Part shown: piece by piece, positions 28,812 to 38,641 of the stretch
How the letters are laid out: every line of letters starts with the position of its first letter
Numbering within the stretch: the first letter of the stretch is position 1
Origin: an uncultured Pelagibacteraceae bacterium
GTDB taxonomy: Bacteria > Pseudomonadota > Alphaproteobacteria > Pelagibacterales > AG-422-B15
NCBI GenBank assembly: GCA_902578305.1
Contig: CACHCK010000005.1
Span: 1-63,914 of the forward strand
Length of the DNA stretch: 63,914 nt
Direction: 5' to 3'
Made by a program: the position numbers and the translations under genes
Notes under the pieces: model-generated
Seen by the model: only the letters and a program-made list of their open reading frames with translations
The model's database searches: none
What the model was told of the DNA's origin: nothing

Positions 28812-30101
28812 GTGTTTTATTTCAAAGGCTCAATTAAAATTTCAGGTGATAAATCAATCTCGCACAGAGCTCTAATATTATCTTCAATGTCGACTGGTAT
28901 GACAAAAATTACCAATTTATTAGAGTCTGAAGATATCTTTAGCACATTAAATATTCTAAAATTATTGGGTGTAAAAATATTTAAAGATGGCTCTCGTTGG
29001 ATTGTTCATGGAAATGGTACGAATGGATTTATCGAACCAGAAAAACCTCTTAATTGTGGTAATAGCGGTACAACAGCACGCTTAATGATAGGCGCAGTAG
29101 CGTCAAACCCAATTTATTGTACATTTTTTGGAGATGACTCACTTAGCAAAAGATCCATGTCAAGAGTAACAAAATATCTGGAGAGGGTTGGTGCAGAGAT
29201 TAATGTTACGAGAGGGGACTTTTTACCTCTGACAGTTAAAGGAAGTGCAAATTTGTTACCATTGGAACATCAAATGGTAAAAGCCTCAGCACAAATTAAA
29301 TCTGCTTTAATTCTTGCAGCGCTTAACATACATGGAAAAACAAAGATAATTGAGAATATTCGGACCAGAAATCATACAGAGAATCTTTTAAAGTATCTAA
29401 ATGTAAAATTTAAAATCTCCGAGCTAAAAAAGGGAACTAATATTATTGAAATGAATGGGCCTTATGAAATAAGGTCAAAGGATATAGAAGTGGCAAGTGA
29501 CCCCTCAAGTGCAGCTTTTTTTATAGTTGGTGCATTGATATTGCCTAAGTCTAAAATCACTCTTAATAATATATTACTTAATTCAACAAGAATTGAATTC
29601 ATAAAAATATTAAAAAAAATGGGAGGTAAAATAACTGTTAAGAAAACCAAAAATATATGCGGTGAAAGTGTTGGTACAATAAAAATAGAATATAGCAAGT
29701 TAAAGGGCATAAACATACCCTCAAGTTTATCCTCTTTTTTAATTGACGAATATCCAATTTTATCAATCGCTGCTTCTCAAGCAAAAGGTAAAACTACGAT
29801 GAAGGGTTTAGAAGAATTAAGACATAAGGAAAGTGATAGAATAAAAAGTATTACTTACAATTTTAAGCGAATTGGTATTGATATTTTGGAGAAGGGTAAC
29901 AATTTAGAAATACATGGAAAAAATTTAAAAATAGATAAGGAAATAAAAATAAAAACTTATGGCGATCATCGTATTGCGATGTCATTTTCAATATTAAGTT
30001 TACTTTATAAAAGAAAGTTAAAGATTGATAATTTACAGTGTATTGCAATTAGTTACCCAGAATTCAATAATCATTTAAATTACCTGCTTAGAAGTCTTTA
30101 A
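28812..30101 (+). CDS. aroA: 3-phosphoshikimate 1-carboxyvinyltransferase (EPSP synthase)
   Basis: Shikimate pathway enzyme joining PEP and shikimate-3-phosphate. GDKSISHRALI (residues 11-21), LNCGNSGTTARLM (about 80-92), a DPSSAAFF segment and YGDHRIAMSFS near the end are the family hallmarks. 429 aa. GTG start at 28812 with no clear Shine-Dalgarno. Heads a tight run aroA-cmk-rpsA-ihfB. Confidence 0.96.
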   Translation: MFYFKGSIKISGDKSISHRALILSSMSTGMTKITNLLESEDIFSTLNILKLLGVKIFKDGSRWIVHGNGTNGFIEPEKPLNCGNSGTTARLMIGAVASNPIYCTFFGDDSLSKRSMSRVTKYLERVGAEINVTRGDFLPLTVKGSANLLPLEHQMVKASAQIKSALILAALNIHGKTKIIENIRTRNHTENLLKYLNVKFKISELKKGTNIIEMNGPYEIRSKDIEVASDPSSAAFFIVGALILPKSKITLNNILLNSTRIEFIKILKKMGGKITVKKTKNICGESVGTIKIEYSKLKGINIPSSLSSFLIDEYPILSIAASQAKGKTTMKGLEELRHKESDRIKSITYNFKRIGIDILEKGNNLEIHGKNLKIDKEIKIKTYGDHRIAMSFSILSLLYKRKLKIDNLQCIAISYPEFNNHLNYLLRSL

Positions 30102-30730
30102 TGGTCGAAATAGTTACAATTGATGGACCAGCTTCATCGGGAAAATCAACTTTAGCAAAGAAAATATCAATATATTATAGTGCACCATTATTAAGTAGTG
30201 GAAAGCTATATCGATCCATTGCACTAGAGATCAAGAATAAGAAAATAGATACTAGTGATAAAAAAAGAGTTAAAAGCATTATTAATAAGTTACAAGATTT
30301 CAATTTAAATTCTAAGAATTTATTTTTAAGTGATATTGATAAAATTGCTTCAAAGATATCATCAAAAAAATATATAAGAGATAGATTGAAAAAATATCAA
30401 CAAGAGTTTCCAAATAGATCTGCAAGAAATGCGAAATATGTAATAATAGAAGGCAGAGACATTGGCACAGAAATATTTCCAAATGCTCGTTACAAGATTT
30501 TTATGTGGGCAGATGCAAAAGTCAGAGCAAAAAGAAGATTTGAACAAATAACAAAAAATGGCCAAAAAGTAAGCCTAAGAAAAGTATATAGTGAAATTGT
30601 TTTAAGGGATTCCAAGGATTTAAATAGAAAGATAGCTCCTCTTAAACCTGCTGTAAATTCAGTGTTGCTAGATACAACTTATCTTGATATAGAACAGACT
30701 TTTAATGTTATGAATACTATCTTGAAGTAA
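30101..30730 (+). CDS. cmk: cytidylate kinase
   Basis: Phosphorylates CMP and dCMP. P-loop IDGPASSGKSTLAKKI at residues 6-21, EGRDIGTEIFPNA and the LID-region arginines RAKRRFEQ. 209 aa. Shares one base with the aroA stop (TAATG) and sits 8 bases before rpsA. Confidence 0.95.
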   Translation: MVEIVTIDGPASSGKSTLAKKISIYYSAPLLSSGKLYRSIALEIKNKKIDTSDKKRVKSIINKLQDFNLNSKNLFLSDIDKIASKISSKKYIRDRLKKYQQEFPNRSARNAKYVIIEGRDIGTEIFPNARYKIFMWADAKVRAKRRFEQITKNGQKVSLRKVYSEIVLRDSKDLNRKIAPLKPAVNSVLLDTTYLDIEQTFNVMNTILK

Positions 30731-30738
30731 ATTTTTTT

Positions 30739-32436
30739 ATGAACCCAACCTCAATAGATGGAAACAACCTGACTGAATTTGATTCGTTATTGGCTGAGTC
30801 AGTTAAAAATAATGAACTTAGGGAAGGTACAATTATTAAAGGAACAATTGCAGAGATTGAAGATGATGCAATTATTGTTGATATTGGTGCCAAAGTTGAA
30901 GGTAGGATTTCTAAAAGAGAATTTGCGTTTCAGAAAGATAAAGAAGAACTCTTAGTTGGTGACAAAATTGATGTCTACTTAGACAAAATTGAAAACCATA
31001 ATGGAGAATGCATTCTTTCAAGATCAAAAGCTAAATCAAAAGAAATATGGGGAGAAATTGAAAAATCTTTTGAGGCAGGTGAATTAATCGAAGGAATAAT
31101 AACCGGAAAGGTAAAGGGTGGATTATCGTGTGAAATTGGCGTAACAGCTTTTTTACCTGGAAGTCAAATTGACACTAGACCGGTAAGAGATGTAAGTCAT
31201 TTAATTGATGTACCACAAAAGTTTAAAATTTTAAAAATGGATTTAAAAAGAAACAATATAGTTGTTAGCCGTAGAGCAGTGCTTGAAGAGATGCATAAAG
31301 AAGTAAGGGAAGAAAGATTTCTACAATTAAAACTGGGAGATATCGTAGATGGTAAGATTAAAGCAATCACTGATTACGGAGCTTTCGTTGATTTAGGAAG
31401 TTATGACTCATTGCTACATAGCAGCGATATAACTTACAAAAGAATTGGTCATCCATCTGAAGTATTAAAAATTGATCAGCAAGTTAAAGTAAAGATTATT
31501 AAAGTTGATCCAGAGAAAAATCGTGTTTCAGTGGGCATGAAACAACTAGAAGAAGATCCTTGGAATATGGTTAAAGATAAGTTTAACGTTAATGATAAAG
31601 TGACAGGTGTGGTTACGAATGTAACAGATTATGGAATATTTATTGAAATTGAAAATGGTGTCGAGGGATTATGTCATAAAGATATGCTTACTTGGAGCAC
31701 CAAACAAAATTCTAAGCCTGGTAATTTATATGCAAGATCACAGTCAGTAGATTGTCAAATTCTTGAGATTGATCATGATAAAAGAAGACTTAGCTTAGGT
31801 ATCAAACAATTAATACCAAATCCATGGCAAAAATTTAATGATGAAAATCCAATTGGAAAAATATTAGAAACCTCCGTAACTAGCATCAAAGATGGCATTA
31901 TCTTTTGTAATCTTGATGGTGAAATCGATGGGGCACTATTTAGTAAAGACTTATCGTGGGAAAATGACCCAAAAGAGGAAATTAAAAAATTTAAAATTGG
32001 AGATAATATAAAGGTAAAAATTATTTCAAATGAAAACGAAAAAATTGCACTATCTTTAAGAGAAGTTGATGGTAACCCTTACGATGAAATTAAAAATAAG
32101 AAAAAAGGTGAGATCGTTACCTGCAATGTCATTGAAACTGGCGATTTTGGCGTCAAGGTAAGGATTGGCGATAAAGGTCCAGTGACGATTATAAAAAAAT
32201 CTGAGCTTGCTCTCAGAAAAGCAGACGCAAGGCCTGATAGATGGGCTAAAAATGATAAATTAGATGCTTCAATTGTAAATATCGAGCTAAACAATTATAG
32301 AGTTAACCTGTCAATTAAAGCTATGGAAGAGGCCATTGAGAAAGAAGCTTTAGAAAAGTATGGGTCTAAAGATTCTGGTGCTTCACTTGGCGCTATTCTT
32401 GGAAAAGCGTTGGGTAGAGACAAAAAAGAAGAATAA
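30739..32436 (+). CDS. rpsA: 30S ribosomal protein S1
   Basis: Six S1 RNA-binding motifs in tandem across 565 aa (for example GTIAEIEDDAIIVDIG near residue 34 and GKIKAITDYGAFVDLG near 205). Recruits mRNA to the ribosome, important where Shine-Dalgarno sequences are weak, as for many genes in this window. Standard aroA-cmk-rpsA-ihfB position. Confidence 0.98.
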   Translation: MNPTSIDGNNLTEFDSLLAESVKNNELREGTIIKGTIAEIEDDAIIVDIGAKVEGRISKREFAFQKDKEELLVGDKIDVYLDKIENHNGECILSRSKAKSKEIWGEIEKSFEAGELIEGIITGKVKGGLSCEIGVTAFLPGSQIDTRPVRDVSHLIDVPQKFKILKMDLKRNNIVVSRRAVLEEMHKEVREERFLQLKLGDIVDGKIKAITDYGAFVDLGSYDSLLHSSDITYKRIGHPSEVLKIDQQVKVKIIKVDPEKNRVSVGMKQLEEDPWNMVKDKFNVNDKVTGVVTNVTDYGIFIEIENGVEGLCHKDMLTWSTKQNSKPGNLYARSQSVDCQILEIDHDKRRLSLGIKQLIPNPWQKFNDENPIGKILETSVTSIKDGIIFCNLDGEIDGALFSKDLSWENDPKEEIKKFKIGDNIKVKIISNENEKIALSLREVDGNPYDEIKNKKKGEIVTCNVIETGDFGVKVRIGDKGPVTIIKKSELALRKADARPDRWAKNDKLDASIVNIELNNYRVNLSIKAMEEAIEKEALEKYGSKDSGASLGAILGKALGRDKKEE

Positions 32437-32492
32437 GAATTCTATATAAATCAATTATTTACAATAAAATCTAATGTCCTATAATTATTTAT

Positions 32493-32801
32493 ATGAGTTT
32501 AATCAAATCACAGTTGATTCAAAATATTACTGAAGCCAATCCCCATCTCTTTGTTCGTGATGTAGAAAGAATAGTTAATACAATCTTTAATGAGATCACT
32601 CAATCATTAGCGGATGGAAAAAGAGTAGAATTGAGAGGCTTTGGTGCATTTTCGGTTCAACATAGAAAACAACGTACAGGAAGAAACCCAAGAACAGGTG
32701 AAGCTGTAAATGTTGAAGAGAAATATATTCCTCGATTCAAAACAGGAAAAGAACTAAGACTTAAACTTAATAAACAAGAAAATTCAACTAACGAAAGTTA
32801 G
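32493..32801 (+). CDS. ihfB: integration host factor beta subunit
   Basis: Nucleoid DNA-bending protein, HU/IHF fold, 102 aa. The DNA-intercalating arm shows [15 protein letters not shown] with the key proline, preceded by [11 protein letters not shown]. Downstream of rpsA by 56 bases. Confidence 0.96.
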   Translation: MSLIKSQLIQNITEANPHLFVRDVERIVNTIFNEITQSLADGKRVELRGFGAFSVQHRKQRTGRNPRTGEAVNVEEKYIPRFKTGKELRLKLNKQENSTNES

Positions 32802-32823
32802 ATATATTTTAAAAACATAAATT

Positions 32824-33516
32824 TTGACTAAAAATCCAATCTATTGTGCAATCGATACAAGCAGTATTGATGATGCTGAAAAAATTATAAATCAAATCGC
32901 GCCTCACATTGGTGGGATTAAATTAGGTCTCGAGTTCTTTACCTCTTGCGGTATCAAGGGAATTGAACAAATTGAAAGATATGATCTTCCATTATTTCTA
33001 GATTTTAAACTCTACGATATACCGAATACAGTGAAAAAATCACTTCAAAATATCTTATCTTACAATCCAACATATACAACACTTCATGTTTCAGGAGGTT
33101 CCAATATGTTAAAAGAATGTGTCGATTTAAAAAAAGAATTAAATAGTAATACAAATTTAATTGGTGTCACGATGCTAACTAGCTTTGATGATGATTCAAT
33201 CAATGAAATTGGTATAAGTGGCACAGTAAATGAGAATGTAAAAAATCTATCTGCGCTTGCACTTGATTGTGGAATGGATGGTATTGTTTGTAGTCCAATG
33301 GAAATAAGAAATGTTAGAGAAACATTCGGATCTAAATTAAAAGTTATTGTGCCTGGAATAAGAAATCAAACAAAAAATAATGATGATCAGAAGAGAACAC
33401 TTTCAGCTAAGAAAGCAATTGAGTTTGGTGCAGATATTATCGTAGTGGGAAGACCAATAACTTCTGCAGAAGAACCGGGGAAAGCAGCTGAAATTTTTCA
33501 TCAAAGCATAAAGTGA
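32824..33516 (+). CDS. pyrF: orotidine-5'-phosphate decarboxylase
   Basis: Last step of UMP synthesis. Catalytic DxKxxDIPNT motif is seen as FLDFKLYDIPNTV (about residues 58-70), and VPGIRNQ plus GADIIVVGRPI hold the phosphate. 230 aa from a TTG start at 32824. Its stop overlaps the trpF start by four bases (GTGA). Confidence 0.95.
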   Translation: MTKNPIYCAIDTSSIDDAEKIINQIAPHIGGIKLGLEFFTSCGIKGIEQIERYDLPLFLDFKLYDIPNTVKKSLQNILSYNPTYTTLHVSGGSNMLKECVDLKKELNSNTNLIGVTMLTSFDDDSINEIGISGTVNENVKNLSALALDCGMDGIVCSPMEIRNVRETFGSKLKVIVPGIRNQTKNNDDQKRTLSAKKAIEFGADIIVVGRPITSAEEPGKAAEIFHQSIK

Positions 33517-34154
33517 CTAAAGCGTATATTAAAATTTGTGGAGTAAAAGATATTAAAATTGCTAAACATGCAATCAATTGTGGTGCATCATTTTTGGGCT
33601 TTGTTTTTTTTGAAAATTCAAGCAGAAATATTTCAATCAATGAATGCACTGAAATTTTAGATGAAATAAACGGTAAAGTGAATACTGTTGCAGTAACTGT
33701 AAATCCAACACTTAGTGATTTAAAGACTTACTCAAAAATGAAGTTTACGCACATTCAATTGCATGGAAATGAAAGTTTGAATGAAGTGAGAAAAATCAAT
33801 GAAACTTATAATCTTAAAATAATAAAATCTTTTAGCATATCGACAGCGTCTGATTTAGATAAAATAAAAGAATATTGTCCTTTCATTGAGCATATTTTAT
33901 TAGACTCAAAGCAAAAGCAAGATATGCCTGGAGGGACTGGCCAGACATTTGATTGGAAGATTATCAGAAATTTTTACCCAAATAAGTCATTTTTTCTATC
34001 AGGAGGGCTTAACACTACCAATATATCAGATGCATTAAATTTAAAAAAAACTGAATATTTTGATGTTAGCTCTGGTGTTGAGAATTCAGAGGGTATAAAA
34101 GATGAAAAATTAATATCCGAATTCATATCAAAAGCAAACAAAGCTGTAAAATGA
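33513..34154 (+). CDS. trpF: phosphoribosylanthranilate isomerase
   Basis: TIM-barrel enzyme of tryptophan synthesis. The catalytic Cys is in KICGVKD (residue 9) and the catalytic Asp in ILLDSKQ; PGGTGQTFDW and SGGLN bind phosphate; DVSSGVE ends the barrel. All key residues are conventional, in contrast to the altered TrpB and TrpA downstream. 213 aa, GTG start overlapping pyrF by four bases and trpB by four. Confidence 0.95.
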   Translation: MTKAYIKICGVKDIKIAKHAINCGASFLGFVFFENSSRNISINECTEILDEINGKVNTVAVTVNPTLSDLKTYSKMKFTHIQLHGNESLNEVRKINETYNLKIIKSFSISTASDLDKIKEYCPFIEHILLDSKQKQDMPGGTGQTFDWKIIRNFYPNKSFFLSGGLNTTNISDALNLKKTEYFDVSSGVENSEGIKDEKLISEFISKANKAVK

Positions 34155-35380
34155 AACTAGAAAAAGGAATTCCTCTAATTGACCAACATGATGAAAATGG
34201 ATATTGGGGTGGTAAATTTGGTGGAAACCAAATAGCTGAAAGTCTCAATTATCCAATTGAAGAATTAACTCGTGAATTTGAAAAATTGAGAAACGATAAG
34301 ACATTTATTGCTGAGAGAGATTTTTATTTTAAAAATTTTGTTGGAGCACCAACTCCATTTATAAAATTAGAGAACCTTACGAAGCACCTTGGTGGTGCTC
34401 AAATTTATTGCAAACTGGTTTCTAAAGCAACAGGTGGAGCACACAAAGCTTATAATGCAGTAGTTCACAGCTTAATATGTAAGCGGTTAGGTAAAACTTA
34501 TATAGGGGGTGACACTGGTGCCGGATATGCAGGAAAGATGCTAAGCATGGCTGCGGCAAAATTTAATTTAAAATGTAAAATATTCATGGGTGCGAAGGAT
34601 GTAGAAAGACAGTCTATAAATGTATTTTCTATGCGAAGTTACGGTGCTGAAGTCGTTCCTGTAAACTCTGGCTCACAAACTTTAGTGGATGCTGTGTCAG
34701 AGTGCATGAGATGGTGGACAAGCGAGAACGAAGAAGCGCATATGTGTGTTGGAAGTACTGTTGGCCCTACAATTTTTGTCAAAATATGTGCTTGGTCTAC
34801 CGCTCAAATATCAAGAGAAATGAAAAAACAAGTAATGGATGAATTTGGTGAAGTTCCAAAAGATATGAAATTAATTAATTGCGTTGGTGGAGGATCGTCA
34901 GCTGCAGGTTTTTGGAACGAATGGATTGATTATGATAATATTGAACTCATAGGGGTAGAAGCTGGTGGACCAGAGGGGTCCTCAAAACATGCCGCACCTT
35001 TGACAAATGACTCACCCATTGGGGTTCTTCATGGAGCAACTCAATATGTTATTCAAGACGATCAGGGGGAAATTGAAGAGACAGACTCAATCAGTGCTGG
35101 GCTTGATTACCCAGGTGTAAGCCCGCTTCATTGTTTTCTAAAAGAAACTGGAAGAGCAAGATACACTTCTGCAAGTGACGAGGAGGCTATAGAGGCTTTT
35201 CAACTGGTCAGTAAAAATGAAGGGTTTGTGAGCCCCTCACTTGAACCTTCACATGCATTCGCAGAAGCAATCAAAATTGCACCAAAGTTAAGTAAAGATA
35301 CAGTTATTGTTGTAGATTCTTGCGGAGACTCAGCAAAAGACTCAAAAATTATTGCTGAGAGACTTGGTTACAAAATATGA
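34151..35380 (+). CDS. trpB: divergent tryptophan synthase beta subunit (TrpB homologue)
   Basis: PLP enzyme of the TrpB fold in the canonical trpF-trpB-trpA position. Retained: PLP lysine Lys99 (GGAHK), MGAKDVERQS, phosphate loop GGGS (246-249), ISAGLD with Asp319. Changed relative to the usual TrpB: KREDLxHGGAHKTNQ is KLVSKATGGAHKAYN; ETGAGQHG is DTGAGYAG, so the catalytic Glu109 equivalent is Asp121 and Gln114 is Tyr; GPHPYP is GPTIFV; SGRGDKD is SCGDSAKD. 409 aa with a longer N-terminus (FGGxYVP-like region is FGGNQIAE). It may still make tryptophan, or may use another nucleophile than indole. Confidence 0.85.
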   Translation: MKLEKGIPLIDQHDENGYWGGKFGGNQIAESLNYPIEELTREFEKLRNDKTFIAERDFYFKNFVGAPTPFIKLENLTKHLGGAQIYCKLVSKATGGAHKAYNAVVHSLICKRLGKTYIGGDTGAGYAGKMLSMAAAKFNLKCKIFMGAKDVERQSINVFSMRSYGAEVVPVNSGSQTLVDAVSECMRWWTSENEEAHMCVGSTVGPTIFVKICAWSTAQISREMKKQVMDEFGEVPKDMKLINCVGGGSSAAGFWNEWIDYDNIELIGVEAGGPEGSSKHAAPLTNDSPIGVLHGATQYVIQDDQGEIEETDSISAGLDYPGVSPLHCFLKETGRARYTSASDEEAIEAFQLVSKNEGFVSPSLEPSHAFAEAIKIAPKLSKDTVIVVDSCGDSAKDSKIIAERLGYKI

Positions 35381-36183
35381 CATCGTCTACTTTAATTAAA
35401 TCTTTTGAAAGAGCAAAAGAAGATAATAGAGCTGCGCTATTAACTTATACAGTTGGAGGAGACCCAGATAAAAAAACTTCACTGAATATATTTAAATCAA
35501 TTGCAGAGTCAGGTGCTGATATCATTGAATGCGGACTGGGACATGGAGCCAACATTGGTGATGGCGGCGCAATTCAAGACAGTACTTACAGAGCACTATC
35601 TGGTGGGATTAAAACAGATGATATTTTTGAAATTATTGAAGATTTCAAAAAAGATTATGAGACAGATGTAATCATAATGACATACCAGAACAAAATTATG
35701 GCTTACGGGGAGGAAGATTTCTTAGAGAAATGCGTCAGTAGTAAAGTTTCAGGCATTATATGTGTTGATTGGCCATGGCCACTTAATCTTGATTTTGCAA
35801 AAAAATGTAAAGAAAATAGTATTGTATTCATACAATTGCTTTGCCCTACTACAAATCAAGACCGACTAAAAAGTATATTAAATGATGCTCATGAGGTTGT
35901 TTACTATATTTCAATGCTTTCAACTACAGGTCAAAAATTAAAAGTAAGTTCAGACGAGATAAAGAAAAGATTTAATTTAATTAAAAAGATATCTCCCGAT
36001 AAAAAATGTATAATCGGCTTTGGAATTACAGCAGATACAATAAATGATTTTAAGGATACTGATGCATGCGTTGTAGGATCGGCTTTGTGCAGAGAAATAA
36101 CAAGATCAATAGACGAGGAACTTAATCCTGCCACAAATGTAGGCAATATGGTAAGTGATTTAAAACAAAAGCTAAGCTCATGA
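35377..36183 (+). CDS. trpA: divergent tryptophan synthase alpha subunit (TrpA homologue)
   Basis: TIM-barrel protein that should split indole-3-glycerol phosphate. Kept: the two catalytic acids, Glu51 (IIECG, equivalent to Glu49) and Asp62 (GDG, equivalent to Asp60), a loop-6 TTG (Thr183 position), and the phosphate-binding GFGI and VGSA. Lost: the nearly invariant loop-2 PFSDPxA, which reads GHGANIG here, including the Asp that contacts the beta subunit; the NP of MGYYNP; and the PDLPPEE segment, which is VDWPWPL. 268 aa, overlapping trpB and accD by four bases each. Paralogous change of substrate is possible together with TrpB. Confidence 0.83.
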   Translation: MTSSTLIKSFERAKEDNRAALLTYTVGGDPDKKTSLNIFKSIAESGADIIECGLGHGANIGDGGAIQDSTYRALSGGIKTDDIFEIIEDFKKDYETDVIIMTYQNKIMAYGEEDFLEKCVSSKVSGIICVDWPWPLNLDFAKKCKENSIVFIQLLCPTTNQDRLKSILNDAHEVVYYISMLSTTGQKLKVSSDEIKKRFNLIKKISPDKKCIIGFGITADTINDFKDTDACVVGSALCREITRSIDEELNPATNVGNMVSDLKQKLSS

Positions 36184-37034
36184 ATTGGTTAACAAGAACT
36201 ATTTCAAAGGTATTTCCTAGAAAGAAAAAAAGTTTAGATATCGCAGAAAATGCTTGGATTAAATGCTCTCAATGCCAAACAATGCTCTATTCGAGTGATT
36301 TAGAAAAAACTCTTTTTGTATGCCCCAATTGTGATGAACATTTACAAATTCATCCTCGAATTAGATTTAAAAATCTCTTTGATGGTGGTGTATTTGAAGA
36401 AATAAAATATCCTTCTGGATTCACTGATCCACTTAATTTTAAAGCGTTAAAAACTTACAAAGAGCGATTTAATGATGCTCGTCAAAAAACAGACATGGAT
36501 GACTGTTTTCTTATTGGTTACGGGCAAATTAATAATATCAATGTAACTATTGCTGCTCAAAATTTTCATTTCATGGGTGGTTCTGTGGGAGCTTCAGCTG
36601 CAGAGGCAATGATTAAAGCGGCAGAACACTCGGTCACAAACCATACTCCATTAATTGTATTCACTTGTTCGGGAGGCGCAAGAATGGATGAAAATCAGCA
36701 TTCTCTTCAATCACTTCCAAAAACAACCATAGCTTGTCAAATGGTTAAAGATGCTAAGTTGCCTTATATAGTTGTTAATACAAATCCAACAAGTGGAGGT
36801 GTGTCTGCGTCTTTTGGATCATTGGGATCAATTACATTGGCTGAACCAAATGCATTAATTTGTTTTGCAGGTCCTAGGGTAATTTCAAATACTGTAGGTG
36901 AGACTCTGCCTGATGGGTTCCAAAGATCAGAATATCTATTAGAACATGGGTTTATAGATCAAGTGGTTCATAGAAAAGAACTTAAAGACAAATTATCTCA
37001 AATAATTTCATTATTACTAAAAAGGGTAGCTTAA
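36180..37034 (+). CDS. accD: acetyl-CoA carboxylase carboxyltransferase beta subunit
   Basis: Transfers carboxyl from biotin to acetyl-CoA with AccA. N-terminal zinc ribbon CSQCQTMLY...CPNC (about residues 30-55), then the crotonase-like domain with MGGSVGASAAE and GGARMDEN. 284 aa. Directly followed by folC. Confidence 0.97.
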   Translation: MNWLTRTISKVFPRKKKSLDIAENAWIKCSQCQTMLYSSDLEKTLFVCPNCDEHLQIHPRIRFKNLFDGGVFEEIKYPSGFTDPLNFKALKTYKERFNDARQKTDMDDCFLIGYGQINNINVTIAAQNFHFMGGSVGASAAEAMIKAAEHSVTNHTPLIVFTCSGGARMDENQHSLQSLPKTTIACQMVKDAKLPYIVVNTNPTSGGVSASFGSLGSITLAEPNALICFAGPRVISNTVGETLPDGFQRSEYLLEHGFIDQVVHRKELKDKLSQIISLLLKRVA

Positions 37035-38321
37035 TTGAAAATATCAAATGAACAAATTGATAAGCTTTTAGACGAGCTTCTTGAACTTCATCCAAAAAGA
37101 ATAGATTTATCACTTGATAGAGTTTGCAACCTATTAGAAAAATTAGATAACCCTCAAAATAAAATAAATAATATTGTTCATATTGCTGGAACTAATGGAA
37201 AATTTTCTACACTGAAATTTATTCAGGACATCTTAAAAAGTAATAGTAAATCGACGAATTCCTATATCTCTCCTCACCTAATTAGATTTAATGAGAGGTT
37301 TCAGCTTATGGATAAAGAAATATCAAATGAGGAGCTGTATTCCGTCTTAAATAAAGTGAAAGATTTTAATCATAGCGATCCAATTACTTTTTTTGAAATA
37401 ACTAGTTCCGCTTTTTTTGAAGCAGCCTCAAATAGCCCGGCTGATTATACACTTCTTGAGGTAGGTTTAGGTGGGAGGCTGGATAGCAGTAATGTAATAA
37501 CTCCTGCAATCTCGGTTATTACCTCAATTTCTAGGGATCATCAGGATTTTTTAGGAGATAGCATTGAGATGATAGCATTTGAAAAGTCTGGAATAATTAA
37601 AAGTGATATCCCAGCTATTATTGGTTATCAGCCTTACCCAGAAGCTAGAGAAATGCTTATGGATCAGGCGGAGTATAAAAAAGCTCCGATATTTGCCCAT
37701 GGAATTCAGTGGAACTTAACGGAACATAATGACAAGTTAATATATGAAGATAACCAAAATAAGATTGAATTTGATAACCTATATACACATAATGTATTTC
37801 AGAAAAAGAACCTTGGACTTGCATTGGCTGCAGCTTCAAAACTAACCAACATTGATATCGAGTCTTTTGTCTCTAAAAATCTTCACAATAAAACTTACTT
37901 TCCAGGAAGAATGGAAAAGATATCTGATGGCAACTTAGGATCTACTATAGCTTTAACAAATGAATTGTATTTAGATGGTTCTCATAATGAGGACGCTGCG
38001 AGTAATCTAAATGAAACAATTAATCAGCTTACGAATAAAAAGTTGTGTATAATTTTAGGAATGATCAATACAAAAGATCCAATTAGTTATTTAAGCAAGT
38101 TTGATAAAATTGATGCTCTAACTGTTATTACGATACCAAATGAAGAAAGTGCAATCGATTCAAATGAATTATATGCTGGGCTTAAAAAGTATTATGCAAA
38201 TGTAAATAGAGCCGACTCAATTCAGGAAGCATTGGCTAATTTAAATAATAATTATCATGATGCACGTATCCTAATATGTGGATCTTTATATTTAGCCGGA
38301 AAAGTTTTAGAAATGAATTAA
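37035..38321 (+). CDS. folC: bifunctional folylpolyglutamate/dihydrofolate synthase
   Basis: Adds glutamate to folates. P-loop AGTNGKFST (about 50-58; usual form GTNGKGST), KSGI in EKSGIIKSDIPAIIG, and HNEDA near residue 315 are Mur-ligase-family motifs. 428 aa. TTG start immediately after the accD stop. Its TAA shares a TTAA with the convergent trxA stop. Confidence 0.94.
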   Translation: MKISNEQIDKLLDELLELHPKRIDLSLDRVCNLLEKLDNPQNKINNIVHIAGTNGKFSTLKFIQDILKSNSKSTNSYISPHLIRFNERFQLMDKEISNEELYSVLNKVKDFNHSDPITFFEITSSAFFEAASNSPADYTLLEVGLGGRLDSSNVITPAISVITSISRDHQDFLGDSIEMIAFEKSGIIKSDIPAIIGYQPYPEAREMLMDQAEYKKAPIFAHGIQWNLTEHNDKLIYEDNQNKIEFDNLYTHNVFQKKNLGLALAAASKLTNIDIESFVSKNLHNKTYFPGRMEKISDGNLGSTIALTNELYLDGSHNEDAASNLNETINQLTNKKLCIILGMINTKDPISYLSKFDKIDALTVITIPNEESAIDSNELYAGLKKYYANVNRADSIQEALANLNNNYHDARILICGSLYLAGKVLEMN

Positions 38322-38641
38322 GCGATTGAGTCTTCAATCCACTCAACGATTGCAGTTTTTGATACCGCTCCTACTTTCGTTGCGGCAGCCTCACCATTCT
38401 TAAAAACTAACATAGTTGGGATTCCTCTAACACCAAACTGTGTGGGTGTATTAGGATTTTCATCAATATTAATTTTAGCAACGGTGATTTTATCAGCCAT
38501 TTCATCTGATATCTCTTCAAGAGATGGGCCAATTTGTTTACAAGGTCCACACCAAGGTGCCCAAAAATCAAGCACAACAGGCTTATCTGATTTCAAAACT
38601 TCTTCTTCAAAAGATGCGTCTGTTACATTAATCGTTGCCAT
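38318..38641 (-). CDS. trxA: thioredoxin
   Basis: Disulfide reductase with the WCGPCK active site (residues about 30-35) and the cis-proline loop GIPTML. 107 aa. Unusually strong Shine-Dalgarno (AGGGAGGGAA at 38647-38656) for this window, suggesting high expression. Convergent with folC. Confidence 0.97.
   Translation of the reverse strand: MATINVTDASFEEEVLKSDKPVVLDFWAPWCGPCKQIGPSLEEISDEMADKITVAKINIDENPNTPTQFGVRGIPTMLVFKNGEAAATKVGAVSKTAIVEWIEDSIA

Noticed and set aside
35377..36183. First impression that TrpA had lost catalytic Asp60
   Set aside because: Realignment shows Asp60 corresponds to the Asp of ADG, here GDG (Asp62), and Glu49 is Glu51; only the PFSDPxA loop is lost, so the gene is not called a pseudogene.
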